A stretch of 43,554 nucleotides of DNA from Acidimicrobiia bacterium (GTDB taxonomy: Bacteria; Actinomycetota; Acidimicrobiia; Spongiisociales; Spongiisociaceae). This document shows positions 15,595-24,891 of the stretch, in pieces. The stretch is from NCBI GenBank assembly GCA_011523635.1, contig WTGI01000020.1:12526-56079 (forward strand). Direction: 5' to 3'. Numbering within the stretch: position 1 is the stretch's first letter; each line of letters begins with the position of its first letter. Both the position numbers and the translations under genes were made by a program. Below the pieces are notes generated by a model, which was not told where the DNA came from, did not search any database, and saw only the letters and a program-made list of their open reading frames with translations.

Positions 15595-16668
15595 ATGGCC
15601 CGATACAGCATGGGAGACCCGCTACTGGACGAGACGATCCGAGATCTCGTCGCCCGAGCCGGGGATGCCGAGAACCAGGACCTGATCGCCGAGATCATGA
15701 CCACCGCCCTCAAACTCCACCGGGATCGGGCCGACCGCTGGGAGATCAAGCTCTTCAACAGCGCCCTCAAGGAGATGCGTTACTCCTCCAAGGTGTTCAG
15801 GTCCTATGCCGAGACGCCGAAGGTCACCATCTTCGGATCGGCCCGTACCGCGCCCGACCATCCCGACTACCTGCTGGCCCGCGAGTTCGCCAGCCTCATG
15901 TGGGAGGACCGGGGATGGATGGTGGTGACGGGCGCCGGCCCGGGGATCATGGAGGCCGGAAACCGGGGCGCCGGCCGGGAGGGTTCCTTCGGCGTCAACA
16001 TCCGGTTGCCGTTCGAGGCGCAGCCCAACCCCTTTATCGCCGGATCCCGTCTGATCAACTTCAAGTACTTCTTCACCCGCAAGCTGGGTTTCGTGAAGGA
16101 GTCTCATGCCTTCGCCATCTTCCCGGGCGGCTTCGGCACCATGGACGAGGCGTTCGAGCTCCTCACGCTGATCCAGACCGGGAAGGCGCCCATCCAGCCG
16201 GTCGTACTGATGGAGGCGGGCACGTCGTACTGGTCCTCGTGGCAGGCGTTCGTCAGCGACCGCCTGGAAGGGCACGGGATGATCAGCCCTGCGGACGCCA
16301 ACCTGTTCGTGCGCGCCCGGGACGCGGCCACCGCGGCTGACGAGATCTGCCGGTTCTACGCCAACTATCACTCCCAGCGCTACGTGGACGGGCGGCTGGT
16401 GCTCCGGCTGCGGCACGCCCCCACCGAGCGGCAGGTGGAAGACCTGAACAAGGAGTTTGCCGACATTCTCGCCAGAGGACGGATCGAGGCCGCCGGGCCC
16501 TCGGAGGCCGAGATCGGTGACGGAGACGCGCTCGACTGCGCCCGGCTGGCGATGTGGTTCGACCGGCGGAGCCTGGGACGCCTGCGCCTGCTGGTCGACC
16601 GGCTCAACAGCTACGTCTACGAGACTCCGGGGTTCGAGGGTCCGCTACCCAGGCCGCACACGGCCTGA
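15595..16668 (+). CDS. LOG-family protein (TIGR00730-like)
   Basis: Rossmann-fold protein of the LOG (lysine decarboxylase-like/cytokinin-activating phosphoribohydrolase) superfamily. The hallmark PGGFGTMDE motif and an upstream GAGPGIMEAGNRGA block are intact. At 357 residues it is longer than the ~190-residue plant-type LOG; there is an extra helical N-terminus (about 1-75) and a C-terminal extension (about 290-357), as in longer bacterial members. Nucleotide 5'-monophosphate nucleosidase activity is the family expectation, but the true substrate is unknown. ATG is preceded by GGAGGA at 4 nt. It follows the Ppx/GppA gene by 53 nt. Confidence 0.9.
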   Translation: MARYSMGDPLLDETIRDLVARAGDAENQDLIAEIMTTALKLHRDRADRWEIKLFNSALKEMRYSSKVFRSYAETPKVTIFGSARTAPDHPDYLLAREFASLMWEDRGWMVVTGAGPGIMEAGNRGAGREGSFGVNIRLPFEAQPNPFIAGSRLINFKYFFTRKLGFVKESHAFAIFPGGFGTMDEAFELLTLIQTGKAPIQPVVLMEAGTSYWSSWQAFVSDRLEGHGMISPADANLFVRARDAATAADEICRFYANYHSQRYVDGRLVLRLRHAPTERQVEDLNKEFADILARGRIEAAGPSEAEIGDGDALDCARLAMWFDRRSLGRLRLLVDRLNSYVYETPGFEGPLPRPHTA

Positions 16669-16859
16669 GCCCGCCGAATTCGGTCCGAGCCGCCGAAACC
16701 CGATCGAGGGTGGCATGTGCCGACCTCCGGCCGCGGCCGAGTCAGGCGACCGTGCCGGGCGGTCCCGGTGCTCGATTCCTCTAGTGAAGACACCGGCCCG
16801 ACCTGCAACGGGACTGCGGGAAGGGCCTGGCGAGCGGAACGATTAGGGCTAGGCAGTGG

Positions 16860-16865
16860 TAAACT
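16860..16865 (+). promoter_or_regulatory. -10 element of a leaderless promoter (TIGR03084 gene)
   Basis: TAAACT, then exactly 7 nt, then ATG at 16873; supports that start over upstream in-frame codons. The roughly 200 nt between the LOG stop and this element hold nothing else that I can identify. Confidence 0.55.
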
Positions 16866-16872
16866 TGGGACC

Positions 16873-17610
16873 ATGCGGGAAGTATTGTCTGATCTCGTTG
16901 CCGAGCAACAACAGCTCGACCAGTTCCTCCAGAGGATCACCGTCAACAAGTGGAACATCCGGATCCCTGAAGACGACTGGACCATCCGCGACACGATCTC
17001 GCATCTGGCCCATTTCCAGGAATACGCCTACAACGCCGTGGCCGAGGACGGCGCCATGCTCGATGATCTCGACGAGTACGAGAGCGTCGACGACCTCGCC
17101 GAGGTCGGCGTCGAACGAGGCCGGCAGATGCGCCCCCAGGACGTGATCGAGTGGTGGCGGCTCGGCCGGGCACAGGTGGTTGACGCCATGAGCAGAGCCT
17201 CGGCCTCCGACCGCGTCCCCTGGGTGTATTCGGACATGTCCGCCAAGACCTTCGCCACCCTCCAATTGGCGGAAGTCTGGGCCCATGGCCTCGACATCTA
17301 CGAGGCGATGGACGAGGAGCCCGAGGATTCGGATCGCCTGCGCCATGTCATCTGTTTCGCCCACATGACCCTTCCATGGGCATTCGACCTGGCCGGGTAC
17401 GAGTACGCGGAACCGGTCCGGATCGAGGGGATCGGACCGCTGTACGCCAAGTACGTGGCCGGCCCCGAGGACACTGATCAGCTCATCCGTGGTCCGGCAG
17501 GGGAGATCTGCCGGGTGGCGGTCGGGCGGCTCCATCCGGACGACGCCGAGAACGTCATCCTGAAGGGCGAGATGGCCGAGATAGCCTTCCAGGAGATGCG
17601 CATCTTCTGA
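16873..17610 (+). CDS. TIGR03084-type DinB/mycothiol-dependent maleylpyruvate isomerase-like protein
   Basis: A 245-residue four-helix-bundle protein of the DinB/maleylpyruvate-isomerase superfamily. Probable metal ligands are H44/H47 in TISHLAHFQEY and H138 in AEVWAHGLDIYEAM; the sequence DDWTIRDTISHLAHF is typical of TIGR03084 proteins. Members are found in actinobacteria and some use mycothiol as cofactor; the reaction of this one is unknown. The start is fixed by the leaderless -10 element. It forms an operon with the BtpA gene: the stop TGA and the next ATG share one base (TGATG). Confidence 0.82.
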   Translation: MREVLSDLVAEQQQLDQFLQRITVNKWNIRIPEDDWTIRDTISHLAHFQEYAYNAVAEDGAMLDDLDEYESVDDLAEVGVERGRQMRPQDVIEWWRLGRAQVVDAMSRASASDRVPWVYSDMSAKTFATLQLAEVWAHGLDIYEAMDEEPEDSDRLRHVICFAHMTLPWAFDLAGYEYAEPVRIEGIGPLYAKYVAGPEDTDQLIRGPAGEICRVAVGRLHPDDAENVILKGEMAEIAFQEMRIF

Positions 17611-18401
17611 TGGCCTCCCGCCAACTCATCGGGATGGTCCACGCCCTACCACTCCCCGGCTCGCCTTCCTACCGCCCGCCCACCGGCGCCATCGTGGAGC
17701 GCGCCGTCGAGGACGCGGTCCTGCTGGAGGAGTGCGGTTTCGATGCGCTCCTGGTCGAGAACTACGGAGACGCTCCGTTCTTCGCCGATCGAGTGCCCCC
17801 GGTCACCGTGGCATCACTCGCCCGGGTGGTTTCCGCCGTCCGGGCCGCGGTTGACATTCCGGTAGGGGTCAACGTGTTGCGCAACGACGCCATCGCCGCC
17901 CTCTCGATCGCCGCCGCCTGCGACGCCCGGTTCATCCGGGTGAACGTCCTCTCGTCCATGATGTACACCGACCAGGGCCCGATAGTCGGCCAGGCCGCCC
18001 GGTTGTCCCGCCTGCGGGCGGCGCTGGACCCCGGGATCGAGGTGCTGGCCGACCTGTTCGTGAAGCACGCCACTCCCCCGCCCGGCCTCCGCATCGAGGA
18101 CGCGGCATCCGATCTCCGGGATCGGGCAATGGCGGACGGCATCATCCTCTCCGGGCGCGGCACCGGCCTCCCGGCAGACACGGACATGATCCACCAGGTC
18201 CGGCAGGCGGTTCCCGACACCAGGTTGCTGGTGGGATCCGGCGTCGACACGGAGTCCGTCGCCTCCGTGCTCCGGACCGCCGACGGGGTGATCGTCGGCA
18301 CCGCCACCAAGGAGGAGGGCGACGTCCTCCGCCCGGTTGACCCGACCCGCGCCCGAGCCCTGGTTCAGGCCGCCCGCAACTCGAAACCACAGCCCTCATA
18401 G
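17610..18401 (+). CDS. BtpA/SgcQ family TIM-barrel protein
   Basis: A 263-residue protein with the BtpA-family order IGMVHALPLPGSP, GFDALLVENYGDAPF, VGVNVLRNDAIAAL and ADGVIVGTATKEEGD. Cyanobacterial BtpA is needed for photosystem I stability, but in non-photosynthetic bacteria members such as SgcQ are presumed sugar- or nucleoside-related enzymes. The barrel carries a phosphate-binding-like C-terminal GSGVDTES loop. Translationally coupled to the preceding TIGR03084 gene by TGATG; the pairing offers no clear substrate. It converges with the broken HEPN-like gene across a hairpin. Confidence 0.88.
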   Translation: MASRQLIGMVHALPLPGSPSYRPPTGAIVERAVEDAVLLEECGFDALLVENYGDAPFFADRVPPVTVASLARVVSAVRAAVDIPVGVNVLRNDAIAALSIAAACDARFIRVNVLSSMMYTDQGPIVGQAARLSRLRAALDPGIEVLADLFVKHATPPPGLRIEDAASDLRDRAMADGIILSGRGTGLPADTDMIHQVRQAVPDTRLLVGSGVDTESVASVLRTADGVIVGTATKEEGDVLRPVDPTRARALVQAARNSKPQPS

Positions 18402-18414
18402 CCCAACGCGATCC

Positions 18415-18451
18415 GAGCGGATAAGTCCCCTAGGAACTGCGCGATCCGCTC
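18415..18451. terminator. Hairpin between convergent genes
   Basis: GAGCGGAT (18415-18422) and ATCCGCTC (18444-18451) form a perfect 8-bp stem with a 21-nt loop. The position between the convergent BtpA and HEPN-like genes suits a bidirectional terminator, though no T-run follows. Confidence 0.4.
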
Positions 18452-18464
18452 AGAGACGCGGGTA

Positions 18465-18870
18465 TCACTCGAGAGGGTCACGTCCCTCCCTCTCCTCGTA
18501 CTCTTCCACGAGAGCCAGCAGGCGCTTGACATAGCCCCGCACACCGTGGCGGTCCACGGCTATCTGGTAATCCTCCATGTTGTCGTGATGGAAGTGGATA
18601 TGCAGCTTATCGGCAGCCGAGAACCCGTTGATCAGGGAGGAGTCGCCGTATTCCTTGGCCATCTCAACTGAGGCACTTTTGTTGGCGCGGTGCGAGTCAT
18701 GTTTCCACCCGCGCTGAAGAGGCGGCGATGATGGCCTGGACAGCGGCGCCGTAGAGTTTCTCGGCACCCCGGCGAGTGTCGCCCATCGCGAACTCAGCCT
18801 CCGCCTGCTCCAAGAAGACCAGGGACTGCGTGACCCGTTTGGCGACCGTACATTCCTTGATCATGGTCAT
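18465..18870 (-). pseudogene. PaREP1/HEPN-like protein gene, frameshifted
   Basis: Two overlapping frames together make one protein. The first (ATG 18870, or 18864) gives a helical region FLEQAEAEFAMGDTRRGAEK and AAVQAIIAA, ending at TGA 18697-18699. The second frame continues exactly where the family pattern expects, with GWKHDSHRANKSA, then ADKLHIHFHHDNMEDY to the stop at 18465. The shift lies at about 18709-18714 (GCGCGGGTGG on the minus strand): removing one base or adding two restores a continuous reading of about 135 residues. HEPN proteins of this kind are small helical proteins, often in toxin or accessory loci. AGGAAGG lies upstream of the start as SD. Whether this is decay, an assembly error or programmed shifting is open. 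Confidence 0.6.
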
Positions 18871-18965
18871 CGATGGTAACCCCTTCCTGTCTGTTGCAGG
18901 TGAGCCTGGGGGGCCCTGCCCGACCGGCGCCAACCCTCAACAGCCAACGTAACGGCCAACCACCA

Positions 18966-18981
18966 AAGGGTCAAGACCCTT
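18966..18981. other. Short perfect palindrome in the HEPN/Fic gap
   Basis: AAGGGTC-AA-GACCCTT, a 7-bp inverted repeat about 95 nt upstream of the HEPN-like start and downstream of fic. The 281-nt gap (18871-19151) contains no gene I can support. The palindrome could be an operator for the HEPN-like gene or a weak terminator for fic. Confidence 0.35.
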
Positions 18982-19151
18982 GATCGGTTTCCAGGGGCCG
19001 ATCTGCGATGCGCGGCGGAGGTTGGGAACGGGATCCTGAGAACCGGGCGCTGCGCGGCGGAGCGCCGGGAAACAAGAAGGAGCGATGGAAACGTGACCGG
19101 CCCGGCGGATAGACACCCGACCCGAGCGGCACACGAGATCGGCTCCGGACC

Positions 19152-20327
19152 CTATAAGAGCCCGGGGAGGGTGGGGGTCGTGGGCAATTGGTACGGGTCG
19201 TCCGCTCCGCGCGGTGGTCGGGCTCGGCGAATTCCGTGCCAGACCTCCCTGAGTGGGCTAGCGCCCACGTAGTGTCGACCTCGACGCTCTCCGCGGGCAT
19301 CCAAGAGGCCGACACGTGTCATCGCGGTGAGGTCTCTCGTGGCCACGGCGCTGCTTACCGTCTCTCCATACGATATCTCTATGAGGCTCATGTATAGGGA
19401 CCGCCGAAGCGTCCATCCTCGGGCCGAGTCGACCAGGGCGGCCACCGTCCGGGCGGGTAGACGGTGCTGGGCGGCCAGCTGCTCGCACCTGTCCCAGAGT
19501 TCCTCCATCTCTCGTATTCGCCGCCGCACGGTCATGGCTTGGCGGTAGTGCGCGGTTATGCAGAACTCGACCCACGGACGAGCGCTGCGATCTGGTGACC
19601 ACCTGCCTCCGGCCACATCGTTGAGCGCCGCGTAGTAGGCGGGGGTGTTGCGGCCCAGATACTCCTCGATGCTGAAGAACTCCGGAGACAGGAGGCCATC
19701 GCTTCCTAGGACCAACGACTGGAGACAGCGGGCTACCCGTCCGTTTCCATCGCTGAACGGATGGACGAGCACCAGGTTCAGGTGAGCCATGGCCGCCGTA
19801 ACTATCACGTGCTTATCGCTGGCGTTGATCTGGTCCAAGAGAGCGCTGACCAGGGGCTCTAACAGGGATCGCTCGGGCGCCTCGTAGACGGCTCGGCCCT
19901 CGCTGTCGTTGACCCAGACCGGTCCCGGCCGCCATAGCCCGGGATTGCTCGACAAGTCGTGCCGCGTGATCATGAAGTGCAGGGCCCGGAGCGTGGAGGC
20001 GTCGATCGCGGGGGCTTCCAGTGCCTGCTGGATCACATAGGTCATGGCGTCCCGGTACCCGGCAACCGCATCCCGAGTTGCGGGATCAAGCTTGCTCGGT
20101 TCCTCGTTCGCTATCAGGGCCGCCACATCCTCGACGGTCGCGTGATAACCCTCGATGGAGTTCGATCCTTGGACAGCTCGCGCAACGGTTGCCCTTCGCA
20201 GCGTTCCGTGCCACCGACGCGGGTTCCTGACGTAGAGCCTCAAATCGTCCCGCAAGCCGTTGATGGCGTCCAGCGCCCGCTCATCCTTCGGGGACAGCAG
20301 CGGCGTTCGGTAGATCATGCGATCCAT
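19152..20327 (-). CDS. Fic/DOC family protein (AMP-transferase type)
   Basis: A 391-residue Fic protein with the full active-site motif HPFSDGNGRVAR (189-200), so AMP transfer to a target hydroxyl is expected. The inhibitory helix is at the N-terminus, SNSIEG (55-60), matching the class II [ST]xxxE[GN] pattern, so the enzyme should be self-inhibited. A C-terminal winged-helix-like region (about 290-370) follows, as in many bacterial class II members. No separate antitoxin is present or needed. The gene is visibly less GC-rich than its neighbours and its upstream 40 nt are AT-rich (TTTAAACACAATTAAC region), suggesting horizontal acquisition. The start is ATG 20327; a second ATG three codons in is possible. 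Confidence 0.92.
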   Translation of the reverse strand: MDRMIYRTPLLSPKDERALDAINGLRDDLRLYVRNPRRWHGTLRRATVARAVQGSNSIEGYHATVEDVAALIANEEPSKLDPATRDAVAGYRDAMTYVIQQALEAPAIDASTLRALHFMITRHDLSSNPGLWRPGPVWVNDSEGRAVYEAPERSLLEPLVSALLDQINASDKHVIVTAAMAHLNLVLVHPFSDGNGRVARCLQSLVLGSDGLLSPEFFSIEEYLGRNTPAYYAALNDVAGGRWSPDRSARPWVEFCITAHYRQAMTVRRRIREMEELWDRCEQLAAQHRLPARTVAALVDSARGWTLRRSLYMSLIEISYGETVSSAVATRDLTAMTRVGLLDARGERRGRHYVGASPLREVWHGIRRARPPRGADDPYQLPTTPTLPGLL

Positions 20328-20445
20328 TTAAACACAATTAACTCCATACACGCGCCAAATTTATGGATCGCAGAAGCAGCGTTCGAGCAAACGCACCGAT
20401 ACGCCGGCATGAACGTCACAGGCACGCGATAGCCTGCCGTCAGAG

Positions 20446-23400
20446 ATGTTGAGAGACCTGTTTTCGCCCGCCACGGCCACCTGGTTCGAGGAAGCCTTTC
20501 CCGGGCCCACCGAGGCTCAGGCCAGTGGCTGGCCGGCCATCGCGGCCGGCCAGCACACGCTGATCCACGCCCCTACCGGATCGGGCAAGACGCTGGCCGC
20601 GTTCCTCTACACGCTCGACCAGCTTCTCACCGAGCCGGTGCCGGCCAAGGCCCAGCGCTGCCGCGTCCTGTACATCTCTCCGATGAAGGCCCTGGCCCAT
20701 GACGTGGAACGCAACCTCCGGGCGCCCCTGACCGGGATCGCCCACGCAGCCGACCGCCACGGCCTGGCGCCCCCTCCCGAGGTGGTGGCCGCCATCCGGA
20801 CCGGTGACACCCCGCCCGCCGACCGCCAGCGCATGCAGCGTCACCCCCCGGACATCCTCATCACCACCCCCGAGTCCCTGTTCCTGATCCTGACCAGCGC
20901 GGCCCGCAAGATGCTGGCTTCGGTCCGGTGGGTGATCCTCGACGAGGTCCACGCCGTGGCCGGGACCAAGCGGGGATCGCATCTAGCCTTGTCGCTGGAG
21001 AGGCTGGAGGAGGTGACCGCCGTCCGGCCCCTCCGCATCGGCCTCTCCGCCACCCAGCAACCCCTCTCGGCCATCGCCGAGTTCATGGGAGGCGGGACCA
21101 TGGACAACGGCGCCTGGACGCCACGGCCGGTCACCATCGTCGATGTCCCAGGCAAGCGGGGCCTCGAGGTGGAGATCGTGGTCCCGGTCGAGGACATGTC
21201 GGCGCCTACGCCACCTGATCCCCTCTCCTCCGAACCCGCCGACCCGGGCTACCGGTCCATCTGGCCCTCCGTCTACCCGGCCCTGCTGGATCTGGTCAGA
21301 GCCCACCGCTCCACCATCGTGTTCGCCAACTCCCGGCGGCTGTCCGAACGGCTCTGCTCAGAGCTGAACAACCTGGCCGGGGATGAGATCGCCCGCGCCC
21401 ATCACGGATCGGTGTCGCGCGAGCAGCGGATCGTCATCGAGGACCTGCTCAAGCGGGGAGAGCTACCGGCCGTGGTGGCGACCTCGACGCTGGAGCTGGG
21501 CATCGACATGGGGGCCGTCGACCTGGTGATCCACGTCGAGTCGCCCACCAGCGTGGCCTCCGGCCTGCAGCGGGTGGGTAGGGCCGGCCATCAGGTGGGG
21601 GCGACCAGCGTGGCCAAGATCTTTCCCAAGTTCCGTGGGGACCTCCTCGAGGCGACCGTGGTGGCCGACCTCATGCTGGCGCGGTCGGTGGAGCCCACCG
21701 CCGTCCCACAGAGCCCGCTCGACGTGCTGGCCCAGCAGGTGGTGGCGGCGGTGGCGATGGACGAATGGAAGGCGGACGACCTGCTCTCCCTGGTCAGGCG
21801 GGCCGCCCCCTACCGTGACCTGGCCCGGGGACCGTTCGAGGCGGTTCTCGACATGCTGGCCGGCCGCTACCCGTCGGAGTTGTTCGGGGAGTTGCGCCCC
21901 CGCCTGGTATGGGACCGGGTCACGCACACGCTGACCCCTCGTTCGGGGGCCCAGCGCCTGGCGGTCACCAACGCCGGGACCATTCCCGACCGCGGGCTGT
22001 ACTCGGTCAACCTTCCGGACGGCAGCCGGGTGGGCGAGCTCGACGAGGAGATGGTCTACGAGTCCCGTCCCGGGGACGTGTTCGTCCTCGGGACCTCGGC
22101 GTGGCGGATCAGCGACATCACCGCCGACCGGGTGGAGGTGATCCCCGCCCCGGCCGAGTCGGGCCGGATGCCGTTCTGGAAGGGCGACCGGGTGGGCCGT
22201 CCCGTCGAGACCGGCAGGGCGATCGGCCGCTTCGTCCGCACCATCGGGGCGATGGAGACCGACCGGGCGGTGGACACGCTCCGGCGCCGGTATCACCTGG
22301 ACGAGTGGGCGGCCACCAACCTGGTCGCATACATCGAAGAGCAGCGGGACGCCACCGGAGTGCTTCCCACCGACCGGACGGTGGTGGTGGAGCGTTTCCG
22401 CGACGAGATCGGGGACTGGCGGATCGCCATCCTCTCGCCCCTCGGCGGCCGGGTGCACGCGCCGTGGGCAATGGCCATCGGCCAGCGCCTGCGACACCGC
22501 TACGGGCGGAATGTGGACGTCATCTGGAGTGACGACGGAATCTCCTTCCGCTTCATCGACACCGACGACCTGCCGTCTCTCGAAGACCTTCTCCTCGACC
22601 CGGACGAGCTGGAGTCGATCCTGATCGAGGAGCTGTCCGGCACGGCCATGTTCGCCGCCCGGTTCCGGGAGGCGGCCGCCCGCGCATTGCTGCTGCCCCG
22701 CCGCCGCCCTGGCGGTCGCACCCCCCTGTGGCTCCAGCGACGCCGGGCCGCCGACCTGATGGCCATCGTCACCCGCTTCGGCTCGTTCCCGATCATCCTC
22801 GAGACCTACCGCGAGATCCTCTCGGACGTGTTCGACCTTCCCTCCGCCCGGGAGCTCCTCGGGGACATCGCGGCCCGCCGGGTGCGGGTGGTGGAGGTCG
22901 ACACCACCTCGGCCGGGCCGTTCGCCTCGTCGCTCCTCTTCGAGTTCGTGGCCTCCTACCTGTACGAGGGGGACGCCGCCCCGTCCGAACGGCGCGCCAC
23001 GGCCCTCACGCTCGACCGGGAGCTACTCCGCGAGCTGCTCGGCGAGGGCGAACTCCGCGACCTGCTCGACGAGGACGTGATCGCCGCCGTCGAGCTGGAG
23101 CTCCAGTACCTGACCCCGGAGCGCCGGGTCAAGGAGGTGGACGGAGTGCACGATCTGCTCCGGGCCCTCGGGCCGCTCACCGGGGCGGCAGTGGCCGACC
23201 GGCTGGCCGAAGGCTCCGCATCCGGCCTGCTCCGCGAACTGGAGGAGCGCCGCCGGGCCATCCGGGTTCAAGTGGGCGGAGCGCCGAGGTGGGCGGCCAT
23301 CGAGGATGCCGGACGGCTCCGGGACGCGTTGGGAGTCCAGCCGCCGGCCGGGGTTCCTCATGCCTTCCTCGAGACCGGTCCCGACCCGCTCGGGGAGGTG

Positions 23401-24858
23401 GTGCGCCGCTACGCCCGCACCCACGCGCCGTTCACCGCCGAGGAGGCCGGATCAGCGCTCGGCCTCCCCCCGGCCGCTATCCGCATCGCCCTGGTGGCCC
23501 TCGAGCAGGCCGGAACGGTGGCCCGGGGCGCCTTCCGTCGGGGTGAGGCCGGCCAGGAGTGGGTGGACACGGGAGTGCTGCGCCGCCTGAAACGCCGTAG
23601 CCTGGCGGTGCTCCGCCGTGAGATCGAAGCGGTCGAGGCCGGCGCCCTCGGGCGGTTCCTGCCCGCCTGGCAGGGAGTGGGCCGCACCGGGCGCAACCAC
23701 CTGTCGGCCCTGGTCGAGACGATCCGCACCCTCCAGGGCCTTCCCATCCCCGCCTCGATACTCGAACGGGACGTTCTGGCGGCCAGGCTGGACTACACGC
23801 CCACCATGGCGGACCAGCTCATGGCGTCGGGCGACGTGGTATGGGTCGGCCGGGGCGCGATCGGTCCTCGGGACGGACGGGTGGCCCTCTACCTGCGCGA
23901 ACAACTACCGATCCTCTACCGACCCCCCGCGGACGACCTGCCCGACTCCGACCTCCACCACGCCATCCGGTCCCACCTCTCGCGGAGGGGCGCCAGCTTC
24001 TTCCGGGACATCCACCTCGTTGTTCGCGGTGAGAACCTCGAGGACACCCTCGAGGCGCTCTGGGACCTGGTCTGGTCGGGAGAGGTCACCAATGACACCC
24101 TCGCCCCGCTGCGCGCGCTACGGATCCGCCGCCTGGCCCGGTCCCGCTCCGCGCGATCCCGGCGCCGGCTGCCCTCCTCCATGCCCCCTTCCTCGTCCGG
24201 ACGGTGGTCGCTGGTCGCCGACCTGTGCGCGGCGGATGTCACCGATGCGGAATGGGGTGCGGCCTGGACGGAAATCCTGCTGGAACGCCATGGGGTGGTG
24301 ACCCGGGCCGGCGCCCGCGCGGAGAACATCCCCGGTGGACTGACCACCCTGTACCCCATCCTCAACCATCTGGAGGAGACGGGCCGCATCCGCCGCGGCT
24401 ACTTCGTGGAGGGCCTCGGTGGCCTTCAATTCGCCCTACCGGGGGCCGTGGACCGGCTCCGGACCGCGGGCAGCGACCAGGGCACCGTGATCCTCGCCGC
24501 CGCCGATCCGGCCAACCCGTACGGCACCCTGCTGCCGTGGCCCGAGGAAACCCAGGGCCGGGCTTCCCGCTCGGCCGGCGCCTACGTGATCCTCCACGAC
24601 GGCCGGCCCCTGCTGTTCCTGGAGCGGGGCGGGAAGACTGCCACCCTCCTCACCGACGCGGAGGAGCTTCACGGCGCGGCCGCCGACGCCCTGACCGAGA
24701 TCGGAGTCCGGCACCGGCGGTTGATCGTAGAGACCATCAACGGTCTCCCGGCCGGCGACCACCCGCTCGGCGCCATCCTGCTGGAGAGCGGCTTCGCGAT
24801 AAGCCTGAAGGGCCTCGCCTACCGGGGCCCCACCCGCCGCCAACCCGCCCGTCGATGA
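20446..24858 (+). CDS. lhr: Large helicase Lhr (superfamily 2 ATP-dependent helicase)
   Basis: A 1470-residue Lhr-type helicase that translocates 3' to 5' on single-stranded DNA and unwinds RNA:DNA hybrids in the family. Motif I is APTGSGKT (about 42-49), motif II DEVH (LDEVHAVAG), motif III SATQQ and motif VI QRVGRAGHQ; then come the Lhr-specific winged-helix and beta-barrel parts and a long C-terminal domain, giving the full length of actinobacterial Lhr (about 1500). The C-terminal half contains the long-form module. A basic patch RSRSARSRRR at about 1235 interrupts the C-terminal domain. The ATG follows TAGCCT by 10 nt. It stands alone, with the secreted protease gene 33 nt downstream under its own -10 element. 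Confidence 0.95.
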   Translation: MLRDLFSPATATWFEEAFPGPTEAQASGWPAIAAGQHTLIHAPTGSGKTLAAFLYTLDQLLTEPVPAKAQRCRVLYISPMKALAHDVERNLRAPLTGIAHAADRHGLAPPPEVVAAIRTGDTPPADRQRMQRHPPDILITTPESLFLILTSAARKMLASVRWVILDEVHAVAGTKRGSHLALSLERLEEVTAVRPLRIGLSATQQPLSAIAEFMGGGTMDNGAWTPRPVTIVDVPGKRGLEVEIVVPVEDMSAPTPPDPLSSEPADPGYRSIWPSVYPALLDLVRAHRSTIVFANSRRLSERLCSELNNLAGDEIARAHHGSVSREQRIVIEDLLKRGELPAVVATSTLELGIDMGAVDLVIHVESPTSVASGLQRVGRAGHQVGATSVAKIFPKFRGDLLEATVVADLMLARSVEPTAVPQSPLDVLAQQVVAAVAMDEWKADDLLSLVRRAAPYRDLARGPFEAVLDMLAGRYPSELFGELRPRLVWDRVTHTLTPRSGAQRLAVTNAGTIPDRGLYSVNLPDGSRVGELDEEMVYESRPGDVFVLGTSAWRISDITADRVEVIPAPAESGRMPFWKGDRVGRPVETGRAIGRFVRTIGAMETDRAVDTLRRRYHLDEWAATNLVAYIEEQRDATGVLPTDRTVVVERFRDEIGDWRIAILSPLGGRVHAPWAMAIGQRLRHRYGRNVDVIWSDDGISFRFIDTDDLPSLEDLLLDPDELESILIEELSGTAMFAARFREAAARALLLPRRRPGGRTPLWLQRRRAADLMAIVTRFGSFPIILETYREILSDVFDLPSARELLGDIAARRVRVVEVDTTSAGPFASSLLFEFVASYLYEGDAAPSERRATALTLDRELLRELLGEGELRDLLDEDVIAAVELELQYLTPERRVKEVDGVHDLLRALGPLTGAAVADRLAEGSASGLLRELEERRRAIRVQVGGAPRWAAIEDAGRLRDALGVQPPAGVPHAFLETGPDPLGEVVRRYARTHAPFTAEEAGSALGLPPAAIRIALVALEQAGTVARGAFRRGEAGQEWVDTGVLRRLKRRSLAVLRREIEAVEAGALGRFLPAWQGVGRTGRNHLSALVETIRTLQGLPIPASILERDVLAARLDYTPTMADQLMASGDVVWVGRGAIGPRDGRVALYLREQLPILYRPPADDLPDSDLHHAIRSHLSRRGASFFRDIHLVVRGENLEDTLEALWDLVWSGEVTNDTLAPLRALRIRRLARSRSARSRRRLPSSMPPSSSGRWSLVADLCAADVTDAEWGAAWTEILLERHGVVTRAGARAENIPGGLTTLYPILNHLEETGRIRRGYFVEGLGGLQFALPGAVDRLRTAGSDQGTVILAAADPANPYGTLLPWPEETQGRASRSAGAYVILHDGRPLLFLERGGKTATLLTDAEELHGAAADALTEIGVRHRRLIVETINGLPAGDHPLGAILLESGFAISLKGLAYRGPTRRQPARR

Positions 24859-24878
24859 GGGGCCGCCAAAGATCCGGG

Positions 24879-24884
24879 TAGCCT
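24879..24884 (+). promoter_or_regulatory. -10 element of a leaderless promoter (SLH/beta-propeller protease)
   Basis: TAGCCT, exactly 7 nt, then GTG at 24892. It lies in the 33-nt gap after lhr and supports the GTG as start and an independent promoter. Confidence 0.5.
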
Positions 24885-24891
24885 CCGTCGA

